DNA of 64,000 nt from the NCBI GenBank assembly GCA_965601455.1, contig OZ271831.1, positions 3,534,001 through 3,598,000 of the forward strand. Reading direction: 5' to 3'. The translations under genes and the position numbers were made by a program. Source of the stretch: JANQEU01 sp965601455. Lineage in GTDB: Bacteria; Bacteroidota; Bacteroidia; Cytophagales; Cyclobacteriaceae. Below are positions 46,014-54,323 of this stretch, in pieces. The first letter of the stretch is position 1, and every line of letters begins with the position of its first letter. A model generated the notes under the pieces. The model saw only the letters and a program-made list of their open reading frames with translations. It searched no databases and was not told the DNA's origin.

Positions 46014-46814
46014 TTATCTTGTTTCTTTCAAAAAAACTTTCGATCCATTTACTAATCGCAACATGCTCCAGAGTTCCTCTACCTGCTCCGGCGTATATTG
46101 ACTTTCATGACATAACCATGCTTTTTTGGCATTAGCTAGATCCTCCTCGGAACACTCAATTTCCATTGACAGAAAACTTTGATCGACCACCGACACCGGA
46201 ACCTCAACTTCCGCAGGTACATTTTGCATGGGAATACCGGGTTGAAGAAGTACTGAAGGTTTTTCCCAATTGTGAGATTCGTAGATTTCTACGACAATCG
46301 AACTAATCAAACGATGATCAGGATGACCTGACCAGCCCGAGCTGGTCCATGTAACCACGATATCGGGTTCAAGCACCTCAAAAAGATCGAGAAGCTCTGA
46401 TCTGATTTCATTTATTCCTTCCCAGAATTCTGAAAAGCCCTCCTGCAATCTCAATTGATCATGATACCCCAGGACTTTTACGGAAGTTGCTCCCAACATA
46501 CTTCCCGCACAAATAAACTCTTGTTCTCTGACTACCGCTAGAGAGTCACCAGCAGGGATTCCAGCATGATCGGTAACTCCATATCGACCGTCTGTAACAG
46601 AAACAAGGTGTACAATCGCTCCCTCTCGTGCGTATTTTGCCAAGAGCGGACCTACAGAACTCTCGTCATCCGGGTGAGCAAAAATTGCCAAAACAGTCTT
46701 GCCATCCATATTGTCTTGAGACAACATCTGTTTTTCTGAGTTGGCTTGCTGTTCAGAAGGTGAGCAGGAATATATTATCATACTTCCCAGGAGAATAGAC
46801 CAAATTCGGTTCAT
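46014..46814 (-). CDS. PIG-L family deacetylase lipoprotein
   Basis: A 266-residue protein with a lipobox ('MIIYSCSPS', Cys17) and the zinc motif 'FAHPDDESSVGPLLAKY' with AHPDDE. A later 'GWSGHPDHRLIS' holds the third metal His. PIG-L enzymes de-N-acetylate sugar conjugates. It is convergent with moaE, with one base between the two stop codons. The substrate is unknown. Confidence 0.87.
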   Translation of the reverse strand: MNRIWSILLGSMIIYSCSPSEQQANSEKQMLSQDNMDGKTVLAIFAHPDDESSVGPLLAKYAREGAIVHLVSVTDGRYGVTDHAGIPAGDSLAVVREQEFICAGSMLGATSVKVLGYHDQLRLQEGFSEFWEGINEIRSELLDLFEVLEPDIVVTWTSSGWSGHPDHRLISSIVVEIYESHNWEKPSVLLQPGIPMQNVPAEVEVPVSVVDQSFLSMEIECSEEDLANAKKAWLCHESQYTPEQVEELWSMLRLVNGSKVFLKETR

Positions 46815-46860
46815 GTTCGAAGTGTTTTATCCTAATTTAGCGCTTTTATTCTCACGAACT

Positions 46861-47235
46861 ATGTACAAAACCTTTCTAGTAGCAGGGTCTGCTTTTTCGA
46901 TGCTAGGCGTAATAATCGGAGCATTTGGTGCCCACGCCCTAAAAAGCTCACTTGCAGCCAACAATAGATTGGAAACATTTGAAACTGCAGTAAAATATCA
47001 ATTCTACCATGCACTGGGTCTGATCCTCCTTGGAATTCTAATGAATCAACTGGAGCACAAGGCATTCGATTATTCCGGATGGAGTTTCATCGTAGGTATC
47101 CTACTATTTTCAGGATCACTTTACACCCTGTCAATTACGGGAATGACTAAGCTTGGGGCAGTAGCTCCCATTGGTGGCCTTGCATTCATCATTGGTTGGG
47201 GTGCAATGATTTGGGGAATCATTAAGTCTGTTTAG
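46861..47235 (+). CDS. DUF423 membrane protein (YgdD-like)
   Basis: A 124-residue protein of the DUF423 family: 'GSAFSMLGVIIGAFGAHALKSSL' and 'FYHALGLILLGIL', with four membrane segments. The start at the ATG at 46861 is the family start; a longer frame from 46741 overlaps the divergent gene. The function of the family is unknown. It is convergent with xdhC (4 bp apart). Confidence 0.9.
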   Translation: MYKTFLVAGSAFSMLGVIIGAFGAHALKSSLAANNRLETFETAVKYQFYHALGLILLGILMNQLEHKAFDYSGWSFIVGILLFSGSLYTLSITGMTKLGAVAPIGGLAFIIGWGAMIWGIIKSV

Positions 47236-47239
47236 ATTT

Positions 47240-48259
47240 CTAAAGGAATTGGTTCTTTGCCTGTAAAATCTCACCCATTACACTGAAAGCAATCTCCTTC
47301 GCCGACTTCGCATTTATCGGAAGCCCTATTGGTGCATGAATGCGCTCGATTTCTTCCTCAGAAATCCCCGACTCTCTCAGCCGATTTTTCCTCTTTTCAT
47401 GTGTTTTCTTGCTACCTAATGCCCCGATGTACGCGACTTCGGACTTCAATAATACTTGCAATGCATTATCATCAATCTTTGGATCGTGGGACAATATGGC
47501 TGCGTATGTATAGGCATCCAGCTTGAATTCATTTAACACTTCGGAAGGATACTTCTTCAAGAGTTGATCAGGTTTCTGGCTAAAGGATGTATTATCCGCA
47601 AAATAACCCCTGGGGTCAATCACAATAGTTTCGAAATCATAAAGGTGACCCAATCGAACAAGATCTACGGTGATATGAGCCGCACCAACGATTAGTAATT
47701 GTGATTTTCTTGGAAATACTTGGAAGAAGTAGGATAGTTCTCCAATTTCTTTTGAGAAGTTGATTCTCTTATCATATGCCTCTTTAGCCAGCTGCAACAC
47801 CTCACTACTAACTTCCTTTCCAAGTACGCTACTGTCTTCCATGATTAATGAATCTTCTTGATGACCATCAATCAGTGTGGTAACCAGGACACATCCTAGA
47901 TTTTTTTCAAAAGAGTCTTTTAGCCCTTTCCACACCTGGTGTTCGGTATCCCAGAAAGGTTGGGCGAAAACCTGAATACTTCCTCCACAACTCAACCCTA
48001 CAGACCAAGCCTCTTCATCGGAAACTCCATACGAAAGCTTCTTAGCGGCCTGATTTCCAATTACTTCATTAGAAGCTTTGACTACCGCTCCCTCTACACA
48101 TCCTCCGCTAACGGAGCCCGCCATTTCACCATCCTCGTTGATCAACATAGCTGATCCGACAGGCCGAGGAGCTGATCCCCAAGTTTTAATAACACGAGCA
48201 ATTGATAATGACTTTTTGCGATTTTGGTTGTCAGAAATGAACTCAAGGAACTCTTTCAT
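47240..48259 (-). CDS. XdhC family molybdenum-cofactor maturation protein
   Basis: A 339-residue XdhC protein. The N-terminal XdhC_CoxI domain has 'ARVIKTWGSAPRPVGSAMLI' and 'GSVSGGCVEGAVV' with Cys54; the C-terminal Rossmann domain has 'LLIVGAAHITVDLVRLG', 'VIDPRGYFA', 'ILSHDPKIDDNALQ' and 'YIGALGSKKTHEKRKNRL'. XdhC binds the cofactor and lets it be sulfurated before insertion into a molybdenum hydroxylase. It stands alone, divergent from the MerC-like gene. It probably serves IorAB or another enzyme, because the cox cluster carries its own XdhC. Confidence 0.92.
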   Translation of the reverse strand: MKEFLEFISDNQNRKKSLSIARVIKTWGSAPRPVGSAMLINEDGEMAGSVSGGCVEGAVVKASNEVIGNQAAKKLSYGVSDEEAWSVGLSCGGSIQVFAQPFWDTEHQVWKGLKDSFEKNLGCVLVTTLIDGHQEDSLIMEDSSVLGKEVSSEVLQLAKEAYDKRINFSKEIGELSYFFQVFPRKSQLLIVGAAHITVDLVRLGHLYDFETIVIDPRGYFADNTSFSQKPDQLLKKYPSEVLNEFKLDAYTYAAILSHDPKIDDNALQVLLKSEVAYIGALGSKKTHEKRKNRLRESGISEEEIERIHAPIGLPINAKSAKEIAFSVMGEILQAKNQFL

Positions 48260-48321
48260 GGTTTATTGAAAACGTTTGCGTAAAGAAGGCAACTTTTTGC
48301 GTAAAACACTAACCCGAAAAG

Positions 48322-48765
48322 ATGAAGAGTAGTTGCAAACCCTGCGAAGAAATTCCTGGGAACCCCGTGAAAACTAAAACCGGATGGCTAAGTTCGTTAC
48401 TGGTCGTTCTTCTTCCTAAATGCCCATTTTGCATAGTCGCTTACTCAAGCGCAATCACAGTGTGTGGGACACCTGGCATCGCCGATAACAATAGACATTT
48501 ATTGAGTTACCTCCCACTCTTATTTGCCCTCCTTGTTCCTGTAATGATCTTGTTCAACTTTCGTGACCGGCGTAGTGTGTATGCTTTGTTGATTAGCTTC
48601 ACTGGAATAGCACTTATTGCCATTTCGATTTCCAATCCTTACAGTGCCATCTACTGGTCCGGAACGATAGCTCTTTTCTTCTCGGTCTGGTTGAATAGCA
48701 GCTTACTATATATCCTGAAATATCTCGCCTTAAAAAAAGATAAGTTAAGTAGCACTATTGATTAA
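48322..48765 (+). CDS. MerC-like small membrane protein with CPxC-type cysteines
   Basis: A 147-residue protein with three or four membrane helices. The cysteines 'SCKPCEE' near the N-terminus and 'LLPKCPFCIVAYSS' at the start of helix 1, plus 'TVCGTPG', resemble metal-binding cysteines of the MerC/MerT transporters. It overlaps the BNR-repeat gene by one base (TAATG), and the cox genes start 1.2 kb later. A role in copper or other metal uptake is inferred only. Confidence 0.55.
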   Translation: MKSSCKPCEEIPGNPVKTKTGWLSSLLVVLLPKCPFCIVAYSSAITVCGTPGIADNNRHLLSYLPLLFALLVPVMILFNFRDRRSVYALLISFTGIALIAISISNPYSAIYWSGTIALFFSVWLNSSLLYILKYLALKKDKLSSTID

Positions 48766-49865
48766 TGGTAAACACACAGGTACTTGTCGGTTCCGCAAAA
48801 GGATTGGTTGTTTTTAATCTCTCCAACTCGAACCTTTTACCTGAAGCCGTTCATTTCAAGGGATTCTCTGTTACCATGATTTTCGTTGATCCAAAAAACG
48901 GCGACTGGTGGATCGGGCTTTCTCACAGACATTGGGGGCAGAAACTTCATAGATCTCCTGACCAGGGTAAGACCTGGTCCGAAGTACCCGTACCTTCCTT
49001 TGGGGATGAGACCTTATCAAATAACAAAAAGGCTGTTCTAAGACAGATTTGGACCATTGAGAGAAGCGGCGATACTTTATGGATGGGTACAGATCCGGGG
49101 GGACTATTCAAAAGTGAAGACAATGGTAAAACCTTTGAGCTAGTCAGAGGCTTATGGGATCATCCTAGTCGGAAGGATCAAAATCAATGGTTTGGAGCGG
49201 GTAGTGATTATCCCTTCATACATTCTATCGTACCGGATCCAAAGGATTCAAATCGATTACTTGTGGGCGTAAGTTGTGCAGGAGTATTTGAAACAAAAGA
49301 TCATGGGTTAACGTGGGAGCCGAAAAACACTGGCCTAAAAGCTACCTATCTCCCTAATGAAAACGCGGACGTTGGACATGATCCACATTGGATGATTATG
49401 TGCTCCTCCGATACCCATGTTATTTGGCAACAAAATCACTGTGGTGTATACCTAAGCAAAAACGGGGGAGATTCCTGGGAAAACGTTTCGGGTAGGGACG
49501 GGCTTCCAAATTATGGTTTTGCCCTTGCCATCGATCATAAAGATCCGGCCAAAGCCTGGGTAATTCCTGCTGAAAGCGATGATCAAAGAAATGCTCCCGA
49601 CCTGAACCTTAGAGTTTTCAGGACAAATGATTTCGGAAAACACTGGAAACCTGAAGAATCAGGATTGCCTTCCGAATTGGCCTTCGATATCGTTCTCAGG
49701 CAGGCATTTCATAAATCAGAAGAATTAATGGTTTTCGGTACGAATTCTGGTAATTTATATCAATCACATAACGAAGGAAAAGATTGGATTTTGTCTAGCT
49801 CGAACTTATCCAAAGTAAATACGGTTTTAATTGTCCACCCTTTAAATAACTTACGCCAGTTATAA
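48765..49865 (+). CDS. BNR/Asp-box repeat propeller protein (sialidase/VPS10-like fold)
   Basis: A 366-residue protein without a signal peptide, with several Asp-box motifs: 'SPDQGKTWSEV', 'SEDNGKTFELV', 'KDHGLTWEPKN', 'SKNGGDSWENVSG', 'TNDFGKHWKPE' and 'HNEGKDWILS'. The fold is a beta propeller of the WD40/YVTN/BNR kind. No sialidase catalytic arginines were recognised, so a binding or scaffold role is as likely as hydrolysis. It may be transcribed with the upstream MerC-like gene. 67 bp separate it from coxM. Confidence 0.82.
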   Translation: MVNTQVLVGSAKGLVVFNLSNSNLLPEAVHFKGFSVTMIFVDPKNGDWWIGLSHRHWGQKLHRSPDQGKTWSEVPVPSFGDETLSNNKKAVLRQIWTIERSGDTLWMGTDPGGLFKSEDNGKTFELVRGLWDHPSRKDQNQWFGAGSDYPFIHSIVPDPKDSNRLLVGVSCAGVFETKDHGLTWEPKNTGLKATYLPNENADVGHDPHWMIMCSSDTHVIWQQNHCGVYLSKNGGDSWENVSGRDGLPNYGFALAIDHKDPAKAWVIPAESDDQRNAPDLNLRVFRTNDFGKHWKPEESGLPSELAFDIVLRQAFHKSEELMVFGTNSGNLYQSHNEGKDWILSSSNLSKVNTVLIVHPLNNLRQL

Positions 49866-49932
49866 TTAAACAAAGCATTGCCAACGAATGGTATTAACCT
49901 AAAACGAATTTTTACAACTCAAATTTTTAAAC

Positions 49933-50796
49933 ATGATCCCAAGTTCATTTGACTACAGCACTCCATCCACCATAGACGAAGCGTTGTCTATGCTGGCAGA
50001 ATATGGAGAAGACGCCAAAGTATTGGCCGGGGGGCACAGTTTGATCCCCATGATGAAACTTCGGTTTGCATCACCTACGCACTTGGTCGACATCAACAAC
50101 ATCCCAGGACTTTCTTATATCAAGGAAGAGGATGGAAAAGTGAAGATCGGTGCTATAACAAGGGAATCAGATCTAGACGATTCTGATATTCTAAAAGAAA
50201 ATTTTCCAATATTTCTGGATGCATCCAAATTGATTGCAGATCCTCAGGTTCGTAACTTCGGAACACTTGGTGGGAATATTGCTCACGGTGATGCAGCCAA
50301 CGATCATCCGGCTGTAATGCTTGCATTGGGGGCTGAAGTTGCTATTACCGGCCCAGATGGATCCAGAGTCGTACCTATTGATGATTTCTTCTATGGATTT
50401 TATATGACTGCAGTGCAGCAAGGGGAATTGTTGACTGAAATTACCTTCCCGATCCCAGCGGGAAAATACGGTAACGCATACCACAAAGTTGAGAGAAAAG
50501 TGGGTGATTATGCTACAGGTGGAGTTGCTGTACAACTCACTTTTGATGGAGACACCTGTACTTCAGCAGGAGTAGGTTTGACTAATGTAAACCCTACTCC
50601 GTTAAGAGCTACTCGATCGGAAGAAGCGTTGGTTGGAACTACCGTAGACGATGAAGCTATAGACAAGGCCGCTCAATACGCCGCTGAAGACTGTAATCCC
50701 TCAGACGACCTGAGAGGTTCAGAAGACTATAAAAGAAGAGTAATTAAAGCATTGACAAAACGAATGATTTTGAAGGCTAAAGAAAGAGCCCAATAA
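49933..50796 (+). CDS. coxM: CO dehydrogenase medium (FAD) subunit
   Basis: A 287-residue FAD-binding subunit of the molybdenum hydroxylase family. The two FAD motifs are 'AGGHSLIPMMKLR' (residues 32-44) and 'TLGGNIAHGDAANDHPA' (111-127). In CODH this flavoprotein takes electrons from CoxS and passes them to a quinone. Gene order coxM-coxS-coxL is that of the canonical form I locus. It lies 18 bp upstream of coxS. Confidence 0.93.
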   Translation: MIPSSFDYSTPSTIDEALSMLAEYGEDAKVLAGGHSLIPMMKLRFASPTHLVDINNIPGLSYIKEEDGKVKIGAITRESDLDDSDILKENFPIFLDASKLIADPQVRNFGTLGGNIAHGDAANDHPAVMLALGAEVAITGPDGSRVVPIDDFFYGFYMTAVQQGELLTEITFPIPAGKYGNAYHKVERKVGDYATGGVAVQLTFDGDTCTSAGVGLTNVNPTPLRATRSEEALVGTTVDDEAIDKAAQYAAEDCNPSDDLRGSEDYKRRVIKALTKRMILKAKERAQ

Positions 50797-50814
50797 GTCA
50801 CTAACCAGAATATC

Positions 50815-51318
50815 ATGAAGAAAGAAATAACCTTTAAATTAAACGGAGCAGAACAAAAGGCTGAAGTGGAACCACGTACCCTGGTCGTTCACATGATCAG
50901 GGAAATTCTGAATCAAACCGGAACTCATATTGGCTGCGATACTTCAAGCTGTGGAGCATGTACCATTTTGATCGATGGGAAATCTGCAAAATCATGCACA
51001 ATTCTAGCCGTTCAAATCGATGGCAAGGAGCTGACCACAGTCGAAGGGTTAGCTACTCAGGAAGGACTTCATCCCATTCAGGAAGGATTTAAGGAAAACC
51101 ACGGTCTGCACTGTGGATTTTGCACACCTGGGATGATGATGAGAGCTGTAGAATTGCTAGAGAAGAATCCAAATCCTACGGAAGAGGAAATCCGATGGGG
51201 TATTTCAGGTAACCTGTGCCGGTGCACTGGATACAACAACATCGTAAAAGCTATCCAGTATGCGGGTGCAAAAATGCGTGGAGACAAATTACCATCCACA
51301 GAACCAGAGTTTGTTTAA
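50815..51318 (+). CDS. coxS: CO dehydrogenase small (2Fe-2S) subunit
   Basis: A 167-residue iron-sulfur subunit. Cluster II: Cys41, 46, 49 and 61 ('GCDTSSCGACTILIDG'). Cluster I: Cys100, 103, 135 and 137 ('CGFCTPGMMM', 'LCRCTGY'). CTPGM and CRCTGY are the classic xanthine dehydrogenase/CODH forms, in contrast to the IorA-type CQAGQ in the paralogue at 24.3 kb. It links CoxL to CoxM. It lies between them with 18- and 24-bp spacers. Confidence 0.95.
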   Translation: MKKEITFKLNGAEQKAEVEPRTLVVHMIREILNQTGTHIGCDTSSCGACTILIDGKSAKSCTILAVQIDGKELTTVEGLATQEGLHPIQEGFKENHGLHCGFCTPGMMMRAVELLEKNPNPTEEEIRWGISGNLCRCTGYNNIVKAIQYAGAKMRGDKLPSTEPEFV

Positions 51319-51342
51319 TCATCAATTAGATAAGAAAGAAAA

Positions 51343-53727
51343 ATGATAGAGTGTAAAACATCTAAAGAAATCAGCGGAATGGGTCATTCCATGAAGCGGA
51401 AAGAAGATGACAGATTTATACAGGGTAAGGGAAACTATGTGGATGATGTTAAGCTGCCTGGCATGCTTTATATGGACATCGTTCGTAGCCCCTACGCCTA
51501 CGCAAAAATTAAGAACATCGATGCATCAGAGGCATTGGCAATCCCTGGAGTTGTAGCCGTTGTTACAGGTAAAGACCTGGAGAAATACAACCTGCACTGG
51601 ATGCCTACTTTAATGTCTGATACCCAAATGGTGCTACCGACAGATACGGTCATGTATCAGTCACAGGAGGTCGCTGCAGTAATTGCAACGGAAAAGTATA
51701 TTGCCCGGGATGGTCGCGACGCCGTGAAGGTCGATTATGAGGTAATGAAGCCCCTGATTAATCCTCATAAAGCGATGGATGACGACGCACCACTCTTACG
51801 ATCCGATAAAGAAGGTCAGGATAGCAATCATATATGGCACTGGGAAGTGGGCGATAAAGAGAAAACTGAAAAAGTATTCGAGGAAGCGGATGTTACAGTA
51901 TCTGAGCAAATGCACATTCCAAGAATCCACGTTGCCTCTATTGAAACCTGTGGCTGTGTTGCCTCATACAACAAGGTGACCAATCACTTGACCATGTATA
52001 TGACTACGCAGGCACCTCATGCGATCAGAACAGTTATTGCTCTTGTCGCAGGTCATGTTGGACTTACAGAGGAAAAAATCCGAGTCATCTCTCCGGATAT
52101 TGGAGGTGGCTTTGGTGGCAAAGTACCTGTTTATCCAGGATACGTGATTGCGATTGCTGTTTCCTTCTTAACAGGAGCTCCGGTCAAGTGGATCGAAGAT
52201 AGAAGCGAAAACTTACAGGCCGATTCCTTCGCAAGGGACTACCATATAAAGGCGGAAATGGCTTCAACAAAAGAAGGAAAAATCCTGGCCACAAGATTTA
52301 AAATCCTGGCTGACCATGGCTATACAGATGCCTCAGCAAACCCTTCGAAATTCCCTACCGGAATGTTCTCAATCGGTACTGGATCCTACGATTATGATAC
52401 AGCCTTTATGGAAGCGGATGCTGTTTACACAAACAAGCCTCCTGGAGGGGTAGCTTATAGATGTTCTTTCCGGGTAACAGAGGCCGTACACGCTGTTGAG
52501 AGAATTACGGACAGACTGGCCCTTGAACTTGGTAAAGATCCTGCTGAATTAAGAATGCAGAACTTTATCAAAAAAGACCAATTCCCCTGGAAATCACCTA
52601 CAGGCTGGGAATACGACAGCGGTGATTATGAGGCTGGCTTGAAGAAAGCCATGGATGCCGTTGACTATGACGCGCTTCGAAAAGAGCAGACGGAAAAGAG
52701 AAAGGAAGGAAAGCTCATGGGTATTGGCCTTTCAACTTTCACCGAAATTGTAGGTGCAGGACCATCTAAGGATTTTGATATCCTGGGGATAAAAATGTTT
52801 GATAGTGCCGAAATTCGTGTTCACCCCACCGGCAAAGCCATTGCCAGATTTGGAACAAAATCACAGGGTCAAGGACACGAAACAACCTATGCTCAGATTA
52901 TTGCCGAGGAGTTAGGTATTCCGGCGGAAAACATCCAAGTGGAAGAAGGCGATACCGACACTGCACCTTACGGACTAGGTACATACGCAAGTAGAAGTAC
53001 TCCAACAGCTGGAGCAGCGGCAGCGGTGGCAGCTCGAAAGCTCAGAGATAAAGCGAAAAAGATTGCGGCTTATCTGCTTGAAGTATCTGAAGATGATTTG
53101 GAATGGGAACCTGGTAAATTCTTTGTAAAGGGAGCCCCGGATAAAGCAAAAACTATTCAGGAAATTGTTTTCGCTGCTTACACAAATCATCCTCAGGGAA
53201 TGGAAGCTGGATTTGAAGCAACTCATTACTACGATCCTCCAAACCTTACGTTCCCATCGGGTGCCTACATCTGTGTTGTAGACATCGACAAGGAAACATT
53301 CGAAATTAAGGTTAGAAGATTTGTAGCAATTGACGACTGTGGAAATATCATTAATCCAATGATTGTACAAGGTCAGGTTCATGGCGGATTAACTCAAGGA
53401 ATAGCGCCTGCTATGTACGAAGAGCTGATTTACGATGATGATGGAAACATTCTGAACGGTACATTCATGGATTACCTCGTTCCCACGGCAGTAGAATCTC
53501 CAAATTGGGAAACTGGTCATACCGTGACGCCTTCACCTCACCACCCTATCGGTGCAAAAGGAGTAGGTGAATCACCGACTGTAGGTGCACCCCCTGCAAT
53601 TGCAAATGCAATTGTGGATGCATTGTCACCTTATGGTATTACCCATCTGGACATTCCAATTACACCTGCAAAAATCTTTGAAGCATTGAAGGAAAAAGGA
53701 GTTCTGGATAAAGAACTGGCCATTTAA
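51343..53727 (+). CDS. coxL: Form I aerobic CO dehydrogenase large subunit (Mo-Cu)
   Basis: A 794-residue molybdopterin subunit. It has the form I signature VAYRCSFR at residues 370-377; Cys374 corresponds to the Cys388 that holds copper in the Oligotropha CODH. Glu743 in 'GAKGVGESPTVGAPP' is the active-site glutamate; 'DIGGGFGGKVPVYPGY' (252-267) and 'GQGHETTYAQI' bind the molybdopterin cytosine dinucleotide. Form II enzymes have AYRGAGR instead. There is no Tat or Sec signal, so the enzyme is cytoplasmic. Predicted reaction: CO + H2O to CO2 + 2 H+ + 2 electrons. Confidence 0.94.
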   Translation: MIECKTSKEISGMGHSMKRKEDDRFIQGKGNYVDDVKLPGMLYMDIVRSPYAYAKIKNIDASEALAIPGVVAVVTGKDLEKYNLHWMPTLMSDTQMVLPTDTVMYQSQEVAAVIATEKYIARDGRDAVKVDYEVMKPLINPHKAMDDDAPLLRSDKEGQDSNHIWHWEVGDKEKTEKVFEEADVTVSEQMHIPRIHVASIETCGCVASYNKVTNHLTMYMTTQAPHAIRTVIALVAGHVGLTEEKIRVISPDIGGGFGGKVPVYPGYVIAIAVSFLTGAPVKWIEDRSENLQADSFARDYHIKAEMASTKEGKILATRFKILADHGYTDASANPSKFPTGMFSIGTGSYDYDTAFMEADAVYTNKPPGGVAYRCSFRVTEAVHAVERITDRLALELGKDPAELRMQNFIKKDQFPWKSPTGWEYDSGDYEAGLKKAMDAVDYDALRKEQTEKRKEGKLMGIGLSTFTEIVGAGPSKDFDILGIKMFDSAEIRVHPTGKAIARFGTKSQGQGHETTYAQIIAEELGIPAENIQVEEGDTDTAPYGLGTYASRSTPTAGAAAAVAARKLRDKAKKIAAYLLEVSEDDLEWEPGKFFVKGAPDKAKTIQEIVFAAYTNHPQGMEAGFEATHYYDPPNLTFPSGAYICVVDIDKETFEIKVRRFVAIDDCGNIINPMIVQGQVHGGLTQGIAPAMYEELIYDDDGNILNGTFMDYLVPTAVESPNWETGHTVTPSPHHPIGAKGVGESPTVGAPPAIANAIVDALSPYGITHLDIPITPAKIFEALKEKGVLDKELAI

Positions 53728-53751
53728 TACTTCAAAGGGAATTATATACGG

Positions 53752-53783
53752 AAGATGCCGGTTTACCTACCGGCATCTTTTTT
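53752..53783 (+). terminator. Intrinsic terminator between coxL and coxG
   Basis: AAGATGCCGGT and ACCGGCATCTT form an 11-bp perfect stem with a 6-nt loop, followed by a T-run. It starts 24 bp after the coxL stop and 45 bp before coxG. It would lower transcription of the maturation genes relative to the structural genes. Confidence 0.85.
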
Positions 53784-53796
53784 AAACAAAGAAATT

Positions 53797-54318
53797 ATGG
53801 TAGCAAATATTAGCAAAGAGTTTACTATGCAAGAGCCCATTGATAAAGTTTGGGCTAACCTCAGCAATCCCGAAGAAATTGTAACATGCGTACCCGGAGC
53901 TTCATTAACTGAAACGATCGATGAAACCCATTACAAAGGTGAGGTGACATTGAAGTTTGGGCCAGTAAAATCAGCCTACACTGGTGAGATTGAGATCACA
54001 GAAATGGATCACAATGTTCATAAGATGGAGTTAATAGGCAAAGGTCTTGACAGCAAAGGAAAAGGTAGTGCTGAGATGAAAATGAACGGTTCCGCCGAGG
54101 AAAAAGACGGAGCAACACATGTGACCTTCAATATGGAGGTAAGTATCACTGGTATGTTAGCCCAGTTTGGCTCCAGGTTGATCAACGACGTTTCAAATCA
54201 GTTACTGGATCAGTTTGTGAAGAGTTTTGAAGCCAAATTGGCTGGTCAAGAATTCGATAATTCTTTGAAGGCAGGATCAATGATGGGTTCTGTAATCAAA
54301 GGTGTATTTAAAAAGTAA
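53797..54318 (+). CDS. coxG: CoxG-like SRPBCC protein
   Basis: A 173-residue START/Bet v1-like protein: 'FTMQEPIDKVWANLSNPEEIVTCVPGA' and 'YKGEVTLKFGPVKSAYTGEIEI' are CoxG hallmarks. The ATG at 53797 fits the family; an in-frame ATG at 53755 lies within the terminator hairpin. CoxG recruits CODH to the membrane in Oligotropha through a C-terminal hydrophobic anchor. Here the C-terminus ('SMMGSVIKGVFKK') is short and has no full membrane helix, so membrane recruitment may work otherwise. It is 5 bp from coxD. Confidence 0.88.
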   Translation: MVANISKEFTMQEPIDKVWANLSNPEEIVTCVPGASLTETIDETHYKGEVTLKFGPVKSAYTGEIEITEMDHNVHKMELIGKGLDSKGKGSAEMKMNGSAEEKDGATHVTFNMEVSITGMLAQFGSRLINDVSNQLLDQFVKSFEAKLAGQEFDNSLKAGSMMGSVIKGVFKK

Positions 54319-54323
54319 ATAAG

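Noticed and set aside
46741..46860. N-terminal extension of the DUF423 protein
   Set aside because: The added residues overlap the divergent PIG-L lipoprotein signal peptide and are foreign to the family; ATG at 46861 is the natural start.
51343..53727. Form II (CoxL-like) or xanthine dehydrogenase
   Set aside because: The motif is AYRCSFR, not AYRGAGR, and CoxG/D/E/F follow.
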